Numbered from the stretch's first letter, positions 27,601 through 36,938 are shown. The stretch is 64,000 bases of DNA from Xanthomonas citri pv. mangiferaeindicae (GCA_002240395.1 CP016836.1:2232001-2296000); one strand, 5' to 3'. Notes: generated by a model from the sequence alone, not told the origin. Made by a program: numbers and translations.

Positions 27601-28432
27601 GTATCGGCAGTCGTGGGGGCGTCTGGTCAGCGTCGATCGCAGCCTGAAGCAAGGCGGCGATGCAACGCCGAGCAGCCGCGGTCGCCAGAACGGTCTGCAG
27701 ATCGGCTCGGACGTGTGGGCCGGTGGCAACTGGCACGTGGGTGCGTACTTCGGCACCTTGGCCGGCGAAATGCAGGTCGAAGGCTCGGCCCGCGGCAGCA
27801 GCAATCTCGCCGTCGGCCGTACCGATCTCGACAGCAAGTTCGTCGGTCTGTACGGAACGTACGAGGGCGAGAACGGTTTCTACGTCGACACGGTGCTGCA
27901 GGGCGGCCGCCTGCGCTACAAGCTCGTGCCCACGGCCAGCGACATGGTGTCGGGCAAGGGCGACAGCCGGACGGTGTCGGTGGAAGTCGGTCAGGCGTTC
28001 CCGATCGGACGTGACTGGCAACTCGAGCCGCAGCTGCAGCTGATGCACCAGCGTCTGAGCAATGACGACGTGCAGATCGCGAACGCCCTGGTCCAGCAGG
28101 ACACAGCCAACAGCCTGACCGCACGCGTGGGCGTGCGGCTTAAGGGCGAGTTCGAGACCGGCGCCGGGCTGCTACAGCCCTACACCCGGGTGAACTACTA
28201 CCGCACGCGCTCGGACGAGGACGTGTCGCGCTTCATCGGCCCGTCGGCGACGGCGGACATCGTGACCCCGACCGGCGGCCGCAGCAGCGAGGCGGCCATG
28301 GGCATGACCTTGTCGGTCAACAGGGAAGTGAGCCTGTTCGGCGAGGTCAGCAAGCTGTGGGCGCATGGCGATGAGAGTCGGGCGCGCAGCGACGACCTGT
28401 CTGCCAACGTCGGCGTGAAGATGGGTTGGTAA
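21647..28432 (+). CDS. Giant classical autotransporter 2 (type Va)
   Basis: A 2261-residue paralogue of autotransporter 1, collinear with it over almost the whole length at an offset of about 8.28 kb. I chose the ATG at 21647 (MNRIYALCWNASISRWVV) because it begins the extended signal peptide and follows AAGGA at a spacing of about 8; an upstream in-frame start (21599) only adds unlike residues. The variable Gly-rich N-terminal part of the passenger (about residues 120-400) differs clearly from copy 1, while the repeats, the two 400-residue modules and the barrel, ending VGVKMGW, are nearly the same. Parts of the module DNA are virtually identical to copy 1. Confidence 0.93.
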   Translation: MNRIYALCWNASISRWVVTSELARRSRPAAGTSATRRRTIGTTVLSMGMLWAGLPAAYAADYTVANEVELRNALEEAAADGDAESTITLTANIVMSDVTPLPATPKPVVLDTGTFLISHPATTGNTTGRTLTVGSGPLVIAGRVAGGNTATTGSSARGGAGVTASGASLKNRGNVAGGRGGGQVAGQTGVTAGPGGAGYALTQSDFVNTASGVVTGGAGGSVNIQFIDLTNSGAVGGAGGAGLALTAGRMDNAGTLMGGQGGGFTNYTADADNQFGGAGGVGAALTGGTHRNRGLIQGGLAGVGANIGSGGTGIAGVGADLAGDAVLVNEAAGRIVGADGYVSTTPTVAGGGGIGVRLTGSRFENLGTVTGGNTGARTGTANGGVAISGSNAYVVNDGAVIAGLDANATTRSNALAFLGGTNTLELRSNSAITGNVRAFGASDTLALGGSVNASFDAAEIGPSAKYIRFGRFEKIGTSTWTLTGTNTTTTPWTLTQGVLAASVDGALGATAGALTFNGGTLRVDGAAFNTTTRAMQVTAAGGAFDIADAANTFTVSQALTGDGAIAKRGAGTLVYTGSNTYAGGTTIEAGTLQLGDGGTAGAVAGNIVNNAALVVNRSNAVALGGVISGSGTVTQSGSGITTLAGANSYTGATNVTAGTLLVNGDQRLATGATSVASGATIGGAGTLGGDVAVTSGATLAPGVAAGAPGTLTIAGDLSLADGAVLDYQFGQAGTVGGPLNDLAIVEGDLTLNGTLNATASPGGTFGGGLYRVISYNGNLTNNGLTLGTGLDPATFNVQTSVARQVNLVNTAGLSLNFWDGKAGGRNDGFIDGGDGSWQARTAGGDDNWTDADGAINATYSDGAFAIFAGTAGTVNVNNDAGAVTAGGLQFATNGYVVQGDALTLVEEVPESAMIRALGGATVRVGDGTAAGVDYTATINAVLQGDAAVTKTDAGTLVLGADNTYAGGTTIEDGTLQLGNGGATGSVLGDIANEGTLVLDRSNAVVMANTISGTGEVTQAGTGATTFTANNTYTGGTTISAGTLQLGNGGTTGGLVGDVVNNGALVIDRSNAVAMGGTISGSGKVTQAGTGTTTLTADNTYTGGTTISGGTLQLGNGGATGGVVGNIANDGALVIDRSNAVAMNGVISGAGTVTQDGTGTTTLSGANTYTGATTVASGTLLVNGNQRGATGATSVASGATIGGSGVIGGDVAVASGATLAPGATAGAPGTLTIAGDLSLADGSLLDYQFGQAGVVGGPLNDLTLVEGDLVLDGTLNVTQSAGGAFGGGLYRVIGYNGSLTNNGLALGADLDPATFNVQTSVANQVNLVNTAGLSLNFWDGEAGGRNDGMITGGDGTWQARAQDSNDNWTDADGAINAAYSDGAFAIFAGKGGTVDVDNSLGAVTASGLQFAADGYVVQGDAITLVDDAADGTVIRVGDGTTAGAGFTATIDSVLQGDTGLVKTDAGTLLLGGANTYTGGTTVTGGAVAISEDANLGAATAGVTLDGGTLRALADLDSDRAIAAQAGGATVDTQAHAVTLGGAIDGAGALTKAGTGTLTLTADNGYAGGTTISAGTLQLGDGGTSGHIVGDIVNNGTLAVNRSDAVTLAGAMSGTGHLTQAGTGTTVLTGANTHTGGTTIAAGTLQVGDGGTTGSLAGDIVNNADLVMNRSDETMLTGVISGTGHLTQAGTGTTVLVGDNTYTGGTTISAGKLQVGNGGDTGSLIGNVENAGTLAFDRAGTTCFDGTITGAGRVVQTGPGAVLFGNANTYAGVTEVASGSLQAAMANAFSANSRHDVVKGGTLDLAGYDQTVGGLRNSGIVSLMGATPGTTLTVRGDYVGDGGTLRMSTTLEDSSSPTDRLVIDGGAVSGRTLIELTNRQGLGAQTTGDGIELVRAINGATTTAQTTKDGFALVGEYVDAGAYEYRLHAADAAGLGENWYLRSTNRGEVPLFASLSGQLRESSAGMLGNLHQRMGDATMGSGSESAGYRQSWGRLVSVDRSLKQGGDATPSSRGRQNGLQIGSDVWAGGNWHVGAYFGTLAGEMQVEGSARGSSNLAVGRTDLDSKFVGLYGTYEGENGFYVDTVLQGGRLRYKLVPTASDMVSGKGDSRTVSVEVGQAFPIGRDWQLEPQLQLMHQRLSNDDVQIANALVQQDTANSLTARVGVRLKGEFETGAGLLQPYTRVNYYRTRSDEDVSRFIGPSATADIVTPTGGRSSEAAMGMTLSVNREVSLFGEVSKLWAHGDESRARSDDLSANVGVKMGW

Positions 28433-28440
28433 CACCGACA

Positions 28441-28489
28441 CGTCATCCCTGCCGCGCGCCGGTGACGGTCGCGCGGCAGGGCGATGACG
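28441..28489 (+). terminator. Long imperfect hairpin after autotransporter 2
   Basis: CGTCATCCCTGCCGCGCG (28441-28458) pairs with CGCGCGGCAGGGCGATGACG (28470-28489), interrupted by a two-base bulge. It begins eight bases after the stop codon and has no T run. Confidence 0.55.
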
Positions 28490-28610
28490 GATGTCCCGAA
28501 TGCCTTGCTTTGACTGGATTCAAGGCCGATCGATGCCTCCGCATCGACAGGACCTGCAAGACCCACGTCGCCATAGAGCGACGCCCCTATAAAACTCAGG
28601 ACTTTGTCGC

Positions 28611-31600
28611 ATGAATCGTATCTACGCACTCCGCTGGAATGCCTCCATCCGCCGCTGGGTTGTGACCAGCGAACTGGCACGACGCCATCGCTCCGCGACC
28701 GGCACATCTGCCGCAGGCGGTCGCAAGCTCGGTACCGCATTGTTGTCGGTCAGCCTGTTTGCGACGGGCATCCCCTTCGCGTATGCCCAGGATGGCGCGC
28801 CCGGCGGGACGTTCAACAGCGCGAACACAATGAACAATGCCGGGGCCCTCATCGGGGGCGAGCCCGGAACGGCTGCCAACACCGGTGGCTGGGGCGCGCT
28901 GATTTCAGGCGGGGACGACCACCGCAACAGCGGCACGATCGTGGGTGGGGGCAGCGGTGCGGTCAATGGCAACGCCGGCAGCGGTGTTTTTCTCTCCGAA
29001 AACGATGCGCGCCTGGAAAACACAGCCACGGGGCGGATCTCTGGCGCCAATGGCGGCTCAGGTCGCAGCGGCGGGCACGGCATCGTCCTCACTGCAACCG
29101 ATACCATGACGCTGCCGGCTAGAGTCAGAAATTCCGGCACAATCACAGGTGGCAACAGCGGGGGTGCGGGTCAACCTGGTGGCAATGCGATACGCGGTAC
29201 CAATGCTGCCGTGAGCAACACCGGCGTTATCACCGGTGGCCAGAATGCCGACGGTAGCCGCGCCAATGCGATTGTGTTCACGGGCGGAGTAAATTCGCTC
29301 ACATTGAATCCCGGCGGCGTCATCAATGGCAACGTCACGGCATTCAGCCGTGAGGACACACTTTATCTTGCCGGGACTGGCACGGCCGGCACATTGAATG
29401 CCGCCGAGATCGGCGATACGGCAAAGTATCGGGGCTTCGGGAATTTCTTCGTCCTGACGAGTAACTGGACGCTGACCGGCACCACAACTGCGGTGACACC
29501 TTGGGACGTGCTCGTTAGCTCGCTGACGGTGGACAGCGATGGCGCCCTCGGCGCGAGTTCCGGCACCCTCACGCTGATGCGGGGCACGTTGCGTGTGACG
29601 GGCGATACGTTCAACAGTACCGCCAGGCGCATCGAGCTTGGGGCTGGCCTCGGGGGCGGGGCTTTCGACATCGTCAGCCCGACGAACACATTCACGATCT
29701 CTCAGGTGCTGACCGGGAGCGACACAGAAATCGTCGAAAAGCGCGGCGCCGGCACGCTGGTCTATACAGGCAACAACACCTACACCGGCGGCACGACGAT
29801 CTCTGGCGGCACGCTACGGCTGGGCAATGGCGGCACCACCGGTGGCGTCGTCGGCAACATCGTCAACAACGCGGCCTTGGTGATCGACCGGTCCAATGCC
29901 TACACGCTCGGCGGTGGGATGTCGGGCACCGGCAGTCTGACCCAGGCCGGTACCGGCGTCACGACGGTGACCACAGCCCAGACCTACACCGGTGGCACGA
30001 CGATCTCCGGCGGTACGCTGCAGTTGGGCAATGGCGGCACCGCCGGCAGTGTGGTCGGCAACATCGTCAACAACGCGGCCCTCATCGTTGATCGCAGCAA
30101 TGCGTTCGACCTCACCGGCACGATCTCGGGCACTGGCAAGGTGACCCAAGCGGGCACCGGCACGACGACGCTCATCGCCGATAACACCTACACCGGTGGT
30201 ACGACGATCTCCGGCGGCGCGCTGCAACTCGGCAATGGCGGCACCACGGGTGGGGTCGTCGGCGACATCGCCAACGATGGTGCGCTGGTGCTCGACCGCA
30301 GCAACGCGGTTGCGATGGCGGGCGTCATCTCCGGCACGGGGAGCGTGACGCAGGCGGGGGCGGGCACGACCACACTGACCGGCGCCAATCGCTACACCGG
30401 TGCCACCAACGTCGCTGCCGGCTCGCTGTTGGTCAATGGCGATCAGCGCTTAGCTACCGGCGCCACCCGCGTCGCCGGCGGCGCAGCGCTCGGCGGTGCG
30501 GGCGTCATCGGTGGCGATGTCGCAGTGGCCAGCGGCGCCACGCTCGCACCGGGTGCCCCGGCCAGTGCGCCCGGCACGCTGACGATTGCCGGCGATCTGT
30601 CGCTGGCCGATGGCGCGGTGCTCGATTATCAGTTCGGCCAGGCCGGAACGGTCGGCGGCCCCCTCAACGATCTGACCGTGGTCGAAGGCGACCTGGTGCT
30701 CGATGGCAGGCTCGATGTGACGGCCTCGCCGGGCGGCGTGTTCGGCGCCGGGCTCTATCGCGTCATCAGTTATGGCGGTGCACTGACCGACAACGGGCTC
30801 GCCCTCGGCACCATGTTGAATTCGGCGCAGCTCAGCGTGCAGACCTCGATCGCAAACCAGGTCAATCTGGTCAATGCGGCCGGGCTGACGGCGAACTTCT
30901 GGGACGGCAATGCCGGCGGTCGCAACGACGGGGCGGTCAGCGGCGGCGATGGGACCTGGCAGGCACGTACAGGCAATGACAACTGGACGGATGCCGACGG
31001 TACGCTCAATGCCCCGCACGACAGCGGCGCGTTCGCGATCTTTGCCGGTGCGGCGGGGACGGTTGAGGTCGACAACAGCCAGGGCGATGTGGTCGCCGGT
31101 GGGATGCAGTTCGCGACCGACGGCTATCGGGTGCAGGGCGATGCGCTGACGCTGGTCGACGAGGCCGAAGGCGGCGTCACGATCCGCGTGGGCGACGGCA
31201 CGACGGCGGGCGCGGGGTACAGCGCGACGGTCGATGCGGTGCTGCAAGGTGACGTCGGTGTGGTCAAGACCGACGCCGGCACGTTAGTGCTGGGTGGCGC
31301 CAACACCTATGCCGGTGGCACGACGATCGCCGGTGGCACCGTGGCGATCTCCAACGACGGCAACCTCGGTGCAGCAACCGGCGGGGTGACCCTCGACGGC
31401 GGCACACTGCGGGCCCTGGCGGACTTGGAGAGCGATCGCGCGATCGCCGCTCAGGCTGGCGGTGCGACGCTCGATACGCAGACCCACTCGGTGACGCTGG
31501 GCGGTGCAATCGATGGTCCGGGTGCACTCACCAAAACCGGTGCGGGCACGCTGACGTTGACTGCCGACAACGGCTACACCGGCGGCACGACGATCTCGGC

Positions 31601-33671
31601 CGGGACGCTGCAACTCGGAGATGGCGGCACGACCGGTCACATTGTTGGCGACATCGTCAACAACGGCACGCTGGCCATCGACCGCAGTGACGCCGTGACG
31701 CTGGCCGGTGCCATGTCTGGCACCGGCCATCTCACCCAGATGGGCGCGGGCACCACAGTGCTGACGGGTGCCAATACCCACACCGGCGGCACGACGATCT
31801 CGGCGGGCACCGTGCAGGTCGGCGACGGAGGCACCAGCGGCAGTCTGGCGGGCGACATCGTCAACAACGCCGCGCTGGTGATCGATCGCGCCGATGCCGT
31901 CACATTGGCCGGCGCGATCTCCGGCACGGGGCATCTGACCCAGGCGGGTACCGGCACCACGGTACTGACCGGCGACAACACCTACACCGGCGGGACAACG
32001 ATCTCGGCCGGCACCCTGCAGCTCGGCGATGGCGGGACCATCGGCAGCCTGGTTGGCAACGTCGCCAACGCCGGGACCTTGGTGTTCGACCGATCCGATG
32101 CGGTGCGTTTCGATGGTGTGGTGTCCGGCACCGGCAGCGTGCGCCAGGATGGCGCCGGCCGGGTGACCTTCGGCGGCGGCAACGCCTATACGGGCGTGAC
32201 CGAGGTCGCCTCGGGTTTGCTACAGGCGGCGATGGCGAATGCCTTCAGTGCCAATTCGCGACATGAGGTCGCGAGCGGCAGCACGCTGGATCTGGCCGGC
32301 TACGACCAGACGGTGGCTGGCCTGCACAATGCCGGCACCGTGTCGCTGATGGGGGCGACGCCGGGCACGACATTGACGGTGCGCGGCGACTATGTTGGCG
32401 ATGGCGGTGTGCTGCGGATGAGCGCGGCGCTGGGCGATTCGTCCAGCCCGACCGACCGGCTGGTGATCGATGGCGGTGTGGTCAGTGGTCGCACCGCGAT
32501 CGAGTTGACCAATCGCGAGGGGTTGGGCGCACAGACGACTGGCGACGGCATCGAACTGGTGCGCGCGATCAATGGTGCCACGACCACCGCACAGACCACC
32601 AAGGACGGCTTTGCACTGGTCGGAGAGTATGTCGAGGCAGGTGCGTTCGAGTACCGGCTGCATGCAGCCGACGCCGCGGGTCTTGGCGAAAACTGGTACC
32701 TGCGCTCGACCAACCGAGGCGAAACGCCGCTGTTCGCTTCGTTGAATGCGCAACTGCGTGAGTCGGCGTCCGGCATGCTCGGCAACCTGCACCAGCGCTT
32801 GGGCGACGCCACGATGGGCAGCGGCTCGGAGTCGGCGGGGTATCGCCAGTCCTGGGGCCGTCTGGTCAGCATCGATCGCAGCCTCAAGCAGGGCGGCGAT
32901 GCGACGCCGAGCAGCCGCGGTCGCCAGAACGGTCTGCAGATCGGCTCGGACGTGTGGGCCGGCGGTAACTGGCACGTCGGTGCGTACTTCGGCACGTTGG
33001 CCGGCGAAATGCAGGTCGAGGGTTCCGCCCGCGGCAGTACGAATCTGCCGGTCGGTCGCACCGATCTGGACCAACGCTTCGCTGGCCTGTACGCGACCTT
33101 CCAAGGCGAGAACGGTTTCTACGTCGACACCGTGCTGCAGGGTGGGCGCACGCGTTACAAGCTCATCCCCACGCTGGGCGACATGGTGGCCGGCGATGGC
33201 GACAGCCGGACGGTGTCGGTCGAAGTTGGTCGGGCATTCCCGATCGGGCGCGATTGGCAGATCGAGCCGCAGCTGCAGCTGCTGCACCAGCGTTTGAGCA
33301 ACGACGACGTGCAGATCGCCAACGCCTTGGTCCAGCAGGAGACGGCCAACAGCCTGACGGCCCGCGCGGGCATGCGCCTGAAAGGCGCGTTCGAGACCGG
33401 CGCGGGGCTGCTACAGCCCTATACGCGGGTGAACTACTACCGCACGCGCTCGGACGAGGACGTGTCGCGCTTCATCGGCCCGTCGGCAACGGCGGACATC
33501 GTGACCCCGACCGGCGGCCGCAGCAGCGAGCTGGCGATGGGCGGCACGTTGTCGGTGAACCGCGAGGTCAGCCTGTTCGGCGAGGTCAACAAGCTGTGGG
33601 CGCATGGCGATCAGAGCCGGGCGCGCAGCGACGACCTGTCTGCCAACGTCGGCGTGAAAGTGGGCTGGTAG
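28611..33671 (+). CDS. Giant classical autotransporter 3 (type Va), shorter paralogue
   Basis: A 1686-residue autotransporter with the same extended signal peptide ([18 protein letters not shown]; likely cleavage near AYAQDG). Its Gly-rich tip region is unrelated in detail to copies 1 and 2 and shorter (about residues 55-260). It then has passenger repeats, one rather than two copies of the roughly 400-residue LNFWDG-type module (reading [15 protein letters not shown] here), and the shared barrel ending VGVKVGW. The length difference from the other two is explained mainly by the missing module. A weak CAGGA lies about nine bases before the ATG. Expression may start within the 178-base gap after autotransporter 2, where TATAAA (28588-28593) could serve as a -10. 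Confidence 0.92.
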   Translation: MNRIYALRWNASIRRWVVTSELARRHRSATGTSAAGGRKLGTALLSVSLFATGIPFAYAQDGAPGGTFNSANTMNNAGALIGGEPGTAANTGGWGALISGGDDHRNSGTIVGGGSGAVNGNAGSGVFLSENDARLENTATGRISGANGGSGRSGGHGIVLTATDTMTLPARVRNSGTITGGNSGGAGQPGGNAIRGTNAAVSNTGVITGGQNADGSRANAIVFTGGVNSLTLNPGGVINGNVTAFSREDTLYLAGTGTAGTLNAAEIGDTAKYRGFGNFFVLTSNWTLTGTTTAVTPWDVLVSSLTVDSDGALGASSGTLTLMRGTLRVTGDTFNSTARRIELGAGLGGGAFDIVSPTNTFTISQVLTGSDTEIVEKRGAGTLVYTGNNTYTGGTTISGGTLRLGNGGTTGGVVGNIVNNAALVIDRSNAYTLGGGMSGTGSLTQAGTGVTTVTTAQTYTGGTTISGGTLQLGNGGTAGSVVGNIVNNAALIVDRSNAFDLTGTISGTGKVTQAGTGTTTLIADNTYTGGTTISGGALQLGNGGTTGGVVGDIANDGALVLDRSNAVAMAGVISGTGSVTQAGAGTTTLTGANRYTGATNVAAGSLLVNGDQRLATGATRVAGGAALGGAGVIGGDVAVASGATLAPGAPASAPGTLTIAGDLSLADGAVLDYQFGQAGTVGGPLNDLTVVEGDLVLDGRLDVTASPGGVFGAGLYRVISYGGALTDNGLALGTMLNSAQLSVQTSIANQVNLVNAAGLTANFWDGNAGGRNDGAVSGGDGTWQARTGNDNWTDADGTLNAPHDSGAFAIFAGAAGTVEVDNSQGDVVAGGMQFATDGYRVQGDALTLVDEAEGGVTIRVGDGTTAGAGYSATVDAVLQGDVGVVKTDAGTLVLGGANTYAGGTTIAGGTVAISNDGNLGAATGGVTLDGGTLRALADLESDRAIAAQAGGATLDTQTHSVTLGGAIDGPGALTKTGAGTLTLTADNGYTGGTTISAGTLQLGDGGTTGHIVGDIVNNGTLAIDRSDAVTLAGAMSGTGHLTQMGAGTTVLTGANTHTGGTTISAGTVQVGDGGTSGSLAGDIVNNAALVIDRADAVTLAGAISGTGHLTQAGTGTTVLTGDNTYTGGTTISAGTLQLGDGGTIGSLVGNVANAGTLVFDRSDAVRFDGVVSGTGSVRQDGAGRVTFGGGNAYTGVTEVASGLLQAAMANAFSANSRHEVASGSTLDLAGYDQTVAGLHNAGTVSLMGATPGTTLTVRGDYVGDGGVLRMSAALGDSSSPTDRLVIDGGVVSGRTAIELTNREGLGAQTTGDGIELVRAINGATTTAQTTKDGFALVGEYVEAGAFEYRLHAADAAGLGENWYLRSTNRGETPLFASLNAQLRESASGMLGNLHQRLGDATMGSGSESAGYRQSWGRLVSIDRSLKQGGDATPSSRGRQNGLQIGSDVWAGGNWHVGAYFGTLAGEMQVEGSARGSTNLPVGRTDLDQRFAGLYATFQGENGFYVDTVLQGGRTRYKLIPTLGDMVAGDGDSRTVSVEVGRAFPIGRDWQIEPQLQLLHQRLSNDDVQIANALVQQETANSLTARAGMRLKGAFETGAGLLQPYTRVNYYRTRSDEDVSRFIGPSATADIVTPTGGRSSELAMGGTLSVNREVSLFGEVNKLWAHGDQSRARSDDLSANVGVKVGW

Positions 33672-33775
33672 TTCCCGTGTTCTTCCGAACGTGTCGGCGT
33701 TCGATCCGGGGCGTCGACACGCTCGATTCCACCCGCCGTCAGGCGGTTCATTTCCCTGAAAGAGGTGCGCTCCAC

Positions 33776-34477
33776 ATGAACTTCAAACCCCTGGTCGCGG
33801 AATTCATCGGTACTTTCTGGCTGGTCCTGGGCGGCTGCGGCGCTGCGGTGTTGGCGGCGTCGTCGCCTGGTGCGGGGATCGGCACCCTTGGTGTGTCGTT
33901 CGCGTTTGGCTTGAGCGTCGTAACCATGGCCTATGCCCTGGGCTCGATCTCGGGCGGTCACTTCAACCCTGCGATCACGTTGTCGTGCTGGGTGGCCAAG
34001 CGCATCACCGCAGGCCGTGTGGTGCCTTACGTCATCGCGCAAACGGCCGGCTCGATCTGCGCGGCGGCGGTGCTGTACTACGTCGCCAGCGGCAGCCCGG
34101 TCTTCGACCTCAGCCAGGGCTTCGCGACTAATGGCTACGGGGCGCATTCGCCCGCCGGCTATCCTCTGGAAGCGGCCATCGTCATCGAGTTCGTGCTGAC
34201 AATGCTGTTCACCGTGGTGGTACTGGGCGTGACCGCCAAGCCGGTGACCGCGCCGTTCGCGCCACTGGCGATCGGTCTGGCGCTGACCCTGATCCACCTG
34301 GTGAGCATTCCGGTCACCAACACTTCGGTCAACCCGGCGCGCAGCACGGGCGTGGCGTTGTTCGCGGCGGGCCCGGCGTTGCAGCAACTGTGGGTGTTCT
34401 GGCTGGTGCCGCTGGTGGCCGGCGCGGCGGGGGGTGTGTTGCATCGCCTGGTGCTGGCGCCGCGTCGCGAGCTCTGA
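33776..34477 (+). CDS. aqpZ: Aquaporin Z, water channel
   Basis: A 233-residue six-helix inner-membrane water channel very close to E. coli AqpZ. Both NPA boxes are present (HFNPAITL in the first half, [10 protein letters not shown] in the second). The aquaporin-type selectivity residues are kept: Phe in SFAFGLS, His in LIHLVSIP, Thr in TNTS and Arg in NPAR. The ATG follows GAAAGAGGTG. It lies 104 bases after autotransporter 3 on the same strand and ends in a strong terminator, so it could be the last gene of the adhesin cluster by position only; a functional link is not evident. Confidence 0.96.
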   Translation: MNFKPLVAEFIGTFWLVLGGCGAAVLAASSPGAGIGTLGVSFAFGLSVVTMAYALGSISGGHFNPAITLSCWVAKRITAGRVVPYVIAQTAGSICAAAVLYYVASGSPVFDLSQGFATNGYGAHSPAGYPLEAAIVIEFVLTMLFTVVVLGVTAKPVTAPFAPLAIGLALTLIHLVSIPVTNTSVNPARSTGVALFAAGPALQQLWVFWLVPLVAGAAGGVLHRLVLAPRREL

Positions 34478-34499
34478 GTAAGCGGCGAACCCGTAAAGC

Positions 34500-34535
34500 G
34501 CACGGGCCGCGGATCGATCCGCGGCCCGTGCTTTT
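34500..34535 (+). terminator. Rho-independent terminator after aqpZ
   Basis: A perfect 32-base palindrome (arms GCACGGGCCGCGGATC and its complement, 34500-34531) followed by TTTT. This closes the plus-strand block that began with the TAA. Confidence 0.85.
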
Positions 34536-34560
34536 ATAGTAGTTCGCGCTTCGGCGCGGG

Positions 34561-34893
34561 TCAGTGCGGGCGCGGTCGAGCGGATGCGTGCGTTCCCAGC
34601 GGCGGGTGTGCCGACAGCGGCCAGCCCGGGATGGCGGAATTATCGTCGTGCATGGCGTTCACGCCGTAGGCTGCCCGCGGCTCGCGCACGCGAATGCGCG
34701 TGGTCGGCGGCACGATCATCTGATCTTCCACGGTATCCATCAGCTTTCGGAGTGCGTCAGCGCCGCTCATGATGGCCTGGCCGAGTGTAGGCGGTGTGGC
34801 ATCAGCCAAGGCGTTGTCCTCGCTCGAGGCGAGACATCGCCATGCGCTGCGATCGCCTCTCGTGTGTGCGTCACACCAGGATGCTAGCTTCAA
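34561..34893 (-). CDS. Small hypothetical protein
   Basis: Up to 110 residues from a TTG start; an internal ATG at 34770 (MSGADALRKLMDTVED) would give 69 residues. The middle part, ATPPTLGQAI to IRVREPRAAYGV, reads like real protein with balanced composition, while the C-terminus is Pro/His-rich. No family recognised. It is convergent with aqpZ, stopping 25 bases after that terminator, and lies downstream of the hydrolase gene on the same strand. Confidence 0.4.
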   Translation of the reverse strand: MKLASWCDAHTRGDRSAWRCLASSEDNALADATPPTLGQAIMSGADALRKLMDTVEDQMIVPPTTRIRVREPRAAYGVNAMHDDNSAIPGWPLSAHPPLGTHASARPRPH

Positions 34894-35010
34894 ATCTGGG
34901 TATGCAAGCGGCCGCTTTCCTATACCCGGAAACCGCGTTCGCGAGCACTGGCAGCCGGCCCGTCCTTCCCCGGCCGTCGTGGCGCGATGCGTCCAGTGGC
35001 AATGCCGCTC

Positions 35011-36228
35011 TCAGACGCAAGCGGTTGCCGCGCCTGCGACCACTTGAGCTTCCATCGTGCCGGCTGGCTCCGGTCCGAACAGCTGACGCATCAGTTCGTT
35101 CCATTCCGCCATATCCTGCATGTAGGACACCACGCCATGGGGGTGGTAACGCTGGTTGATCGGTGCAGGGAAGTCGATGATCGCAACGGATGGGGAGCGG
35201 TCAGGCAGACTGAGAGCACGACGGATGGCGTCGCAGGCTTGCTCAGGTTCGGTTGCCATGCATGTTGCACCAAACCAGCCGCACCGCGTCCGGAGCTTCG
35301 ACGTCGCTTCATCGGTCCGACTTGTGCCCAAGACCAATCTTCTGGGAATTGCACCATGCAACTCCGTGCCTTGAGTGGTTCTTCGCACAAAGCGATCGAA
35401 TGCGTTGGCCGGCTGGGCCGGTACCAGCATGGCGACCCGCAAGTCGGTCAACTGGCTGGGAATGGTGTAATCGCCTTGAGCCGCGCCAGCACGTTGGGCG
35501 ACTTCAGGCCGCCAATGCTTGTCCTCGAAACCACCAAAGCTGGCACTGCCGTCGCCCAATGCGTTGGTAACGACGAAAGCGCCGGAGCTGTGGGTGAGGA
35601 TGCGCAGGCGGGTGCCCGGATCCAACTGATTGAGGATGCGGCGCAGTCCATGGCCCACCGGTGGCCCGTTGAACTGGGCCTTTGCCCAGATACCGATCGG
35701 AACATCGCGAGCCAGCCCGTCCCAGTACATTCTGACAACACGAGTCCGCGGCCGGCGTTCGCGTATGTCGCGATCGAGGACATCTATCCACTCGTCGGCG
35801 TCTTCGAAGTCGTTGTTAAACCCGTGTACGACCAGAAGCACATCCTCGTCCGGGCCGTGCTGGAAAAGCGCGATGGCGCGTGCACGGAGATGGGCCTGGA
35901 TTGCGGTCCAGTCGCGGTCGAAATCGGTGGTGGGTGTAATGCCGGTCGCGCGGACCAAGGCGGCCCAGTCAGCGGATTGGGCCTCAGCTTGCCGGCGATA
36001 GTAGCCTTTCAGGTGCGCGGATCTCTTACGAATGCCCGGTCCAAGTACACCTTGCCTGTCGACGTAGACTTCGCCTGGAGGATAGAGATCGCCTTCGCGA
36101 TCCATGAAAAACGCTGGGTTGTAGGTCTTCCTTTCGGCCTTGGAGTAGGTCACGTTGGTGTAAGTGCTACATCCGATGTGCGCCATCATTGCGACGACGA
36201 TCAAGCCAAGCCAGGTCAGCCGTTTCAT
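35011..36228 (-). CDS. Exported alpha/beta-hydrolase-like protein, possible lipoprotein
   Basis: A 405-residue protein with GAGGGAGA before the ATG. The N-terminus MKRLTWLGLIVVAMMAHIGCST is a signal peptide with a Cys at 20 in a weak lipobox. The middle resembles serine hydrolases: DVLLVVHGFNNDFED (about 130-145) is an oxyanion/His-Gly strand, RILTHSSGAFVVTNAL holds the likely nucleophile Ser, and HPHGVVSY near the end may hold the His. Substrate unknown; it may be a lipase/esterase-like surface protein. Its GC content is lower than in the core genes, consistent with acquired DNA. A long plus-strand frame over the same DNA shows no protein character. Confidence 0.72.
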   Translation of the reverse strand: MKRLTWLGLIVVAMMAHIGCSTYTNVTYSKAERKTYNPAFFMDREGDLYPPGEVYVDRQGVLGPGIRKRSAHLKGYYRRQAEAQSADWAALVRATGITPTTDFDRDWTAIQAHLRARAIALFQHGPDEDVLLVVHGFNNDFEDADEWIDVLDRDIRERRPRTRVVRMYWDGLARDVPIGIWAKAQFNGPPVGHGLRRILNQLDPGTRLRILTHSSGAFVVTNALGDGSASFGGFEDKHWRPEVAQRAGAAQGDYTIPSQLTDLRVAMLVPAQPANAFDRFVRRTTQGTELHGAIPRRLVLGTSRTDEATSKLRTRCGWFGATCMATEPEQACDAIRRALSLPDRSPSVAIIDFPAPINQRYHPHGVVSYMQDMAEWNELMRQLFGPEPAGTMEAQVVAGAATACV

Positions 36229-36471
36229 CTCAGTCTCCCTCGTCGGTTGCTGCGACTGGGCGCCGGACGGCGTCCGGGTGATTCGAACTGCGCTCGTACG
36301 GTGCGGCGGGTTTGCTATCGAGTCGCGTTTGGGCTGGATGTTGTGGATCGGATCCAGCGCACGCGTGACTGCATACGCCGGGCCGAGGCCTCAGGCTCAC
36401 CCATCGGAGCCCGAGGTACGCATGGGTCGCATTGAACGCGTCGTGGTCAGCCAGCCTTCTTCGATGTGATC

Positions 36472-36799
36472 TCAGGTGTTGTCAGTGAGCGTGGCGTCGG
36501 GACCATGCGACTTGACCGGTGCGATCCCGCATCTCGACCCGCGGATGAGGTGTAGGTCTCACTGGTGCCGATGACCTCGCCGTTTGTCGCTTTGAGCGCG
36601 AAATAAAACTGGCCGTGGGTCGCAGTTCGCTTCTCGTAGCGGGCATCGATAGGTGAGTTATTGTGAACTGATGCGATACCTCCGAGCGCGTTCGCCTTGG
36701 TGGCGTAGCGCTCGCTGCCGATAATGGTTTCGCCGTTCGATGCCTTGGGAACGCAGTGGTACTGGTATCGGATCGCGACAGCACATAGCGTCGCGCCAT
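36472..36799 (-). pseudogene. DUF1508 (YegP-like) gene broken by two single-base losses
   Basis: Start ATG 36799 (MARRYVLSR), preceded by GGGGAG. Family units can be read in one frame (PKASNGETIIGSERYATKAN, then FYFALKATNGEVIGTSETY), each ending in a block like GGIASVHNNSP. The first eight or nine residues and the last eighteen (GIAPVKSHGPDATLTDNT, ending at 36472) are in other frames. Adding one base near 36755-36775 and one in the CCC at 36526-36528 gives a 109-residue protein of exactly normal length with two tandem units. It is either a pseudogene or the product of sequence errors. The family is of unknown function, often linked to stress. Confidence 0.75.
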
Positions 36800-36938
36800 G
36801 ATGATCTCCCCTGCGCCGGATCAGACCGGCGATCGAGTATCGCGCTGGAGAGCACAATTTCGGCTCGGGAAAGCCCGCGTCCTGATGTAGGGAAATTCCT
36901 AAGCCGCTATTAACTGAAGGACGGGCGGGCTGAGTTGG

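Noticed and set aside
23897..28048. 1383-codon open frame on the minus strand
   Set aside because: Antisense to autotransporter 2; Arg/Ala/Gly-rich and repetitive only because the passenger DNA is. Similar frames exist opposite the other two copies.
34987..36435. 482-codon plus-strand frame
   Set aside because: It lies opposite the hydrolase gene, which has a signal peptide, a Ser motif and a ribosome site; the plus-strand product shows no protein character.
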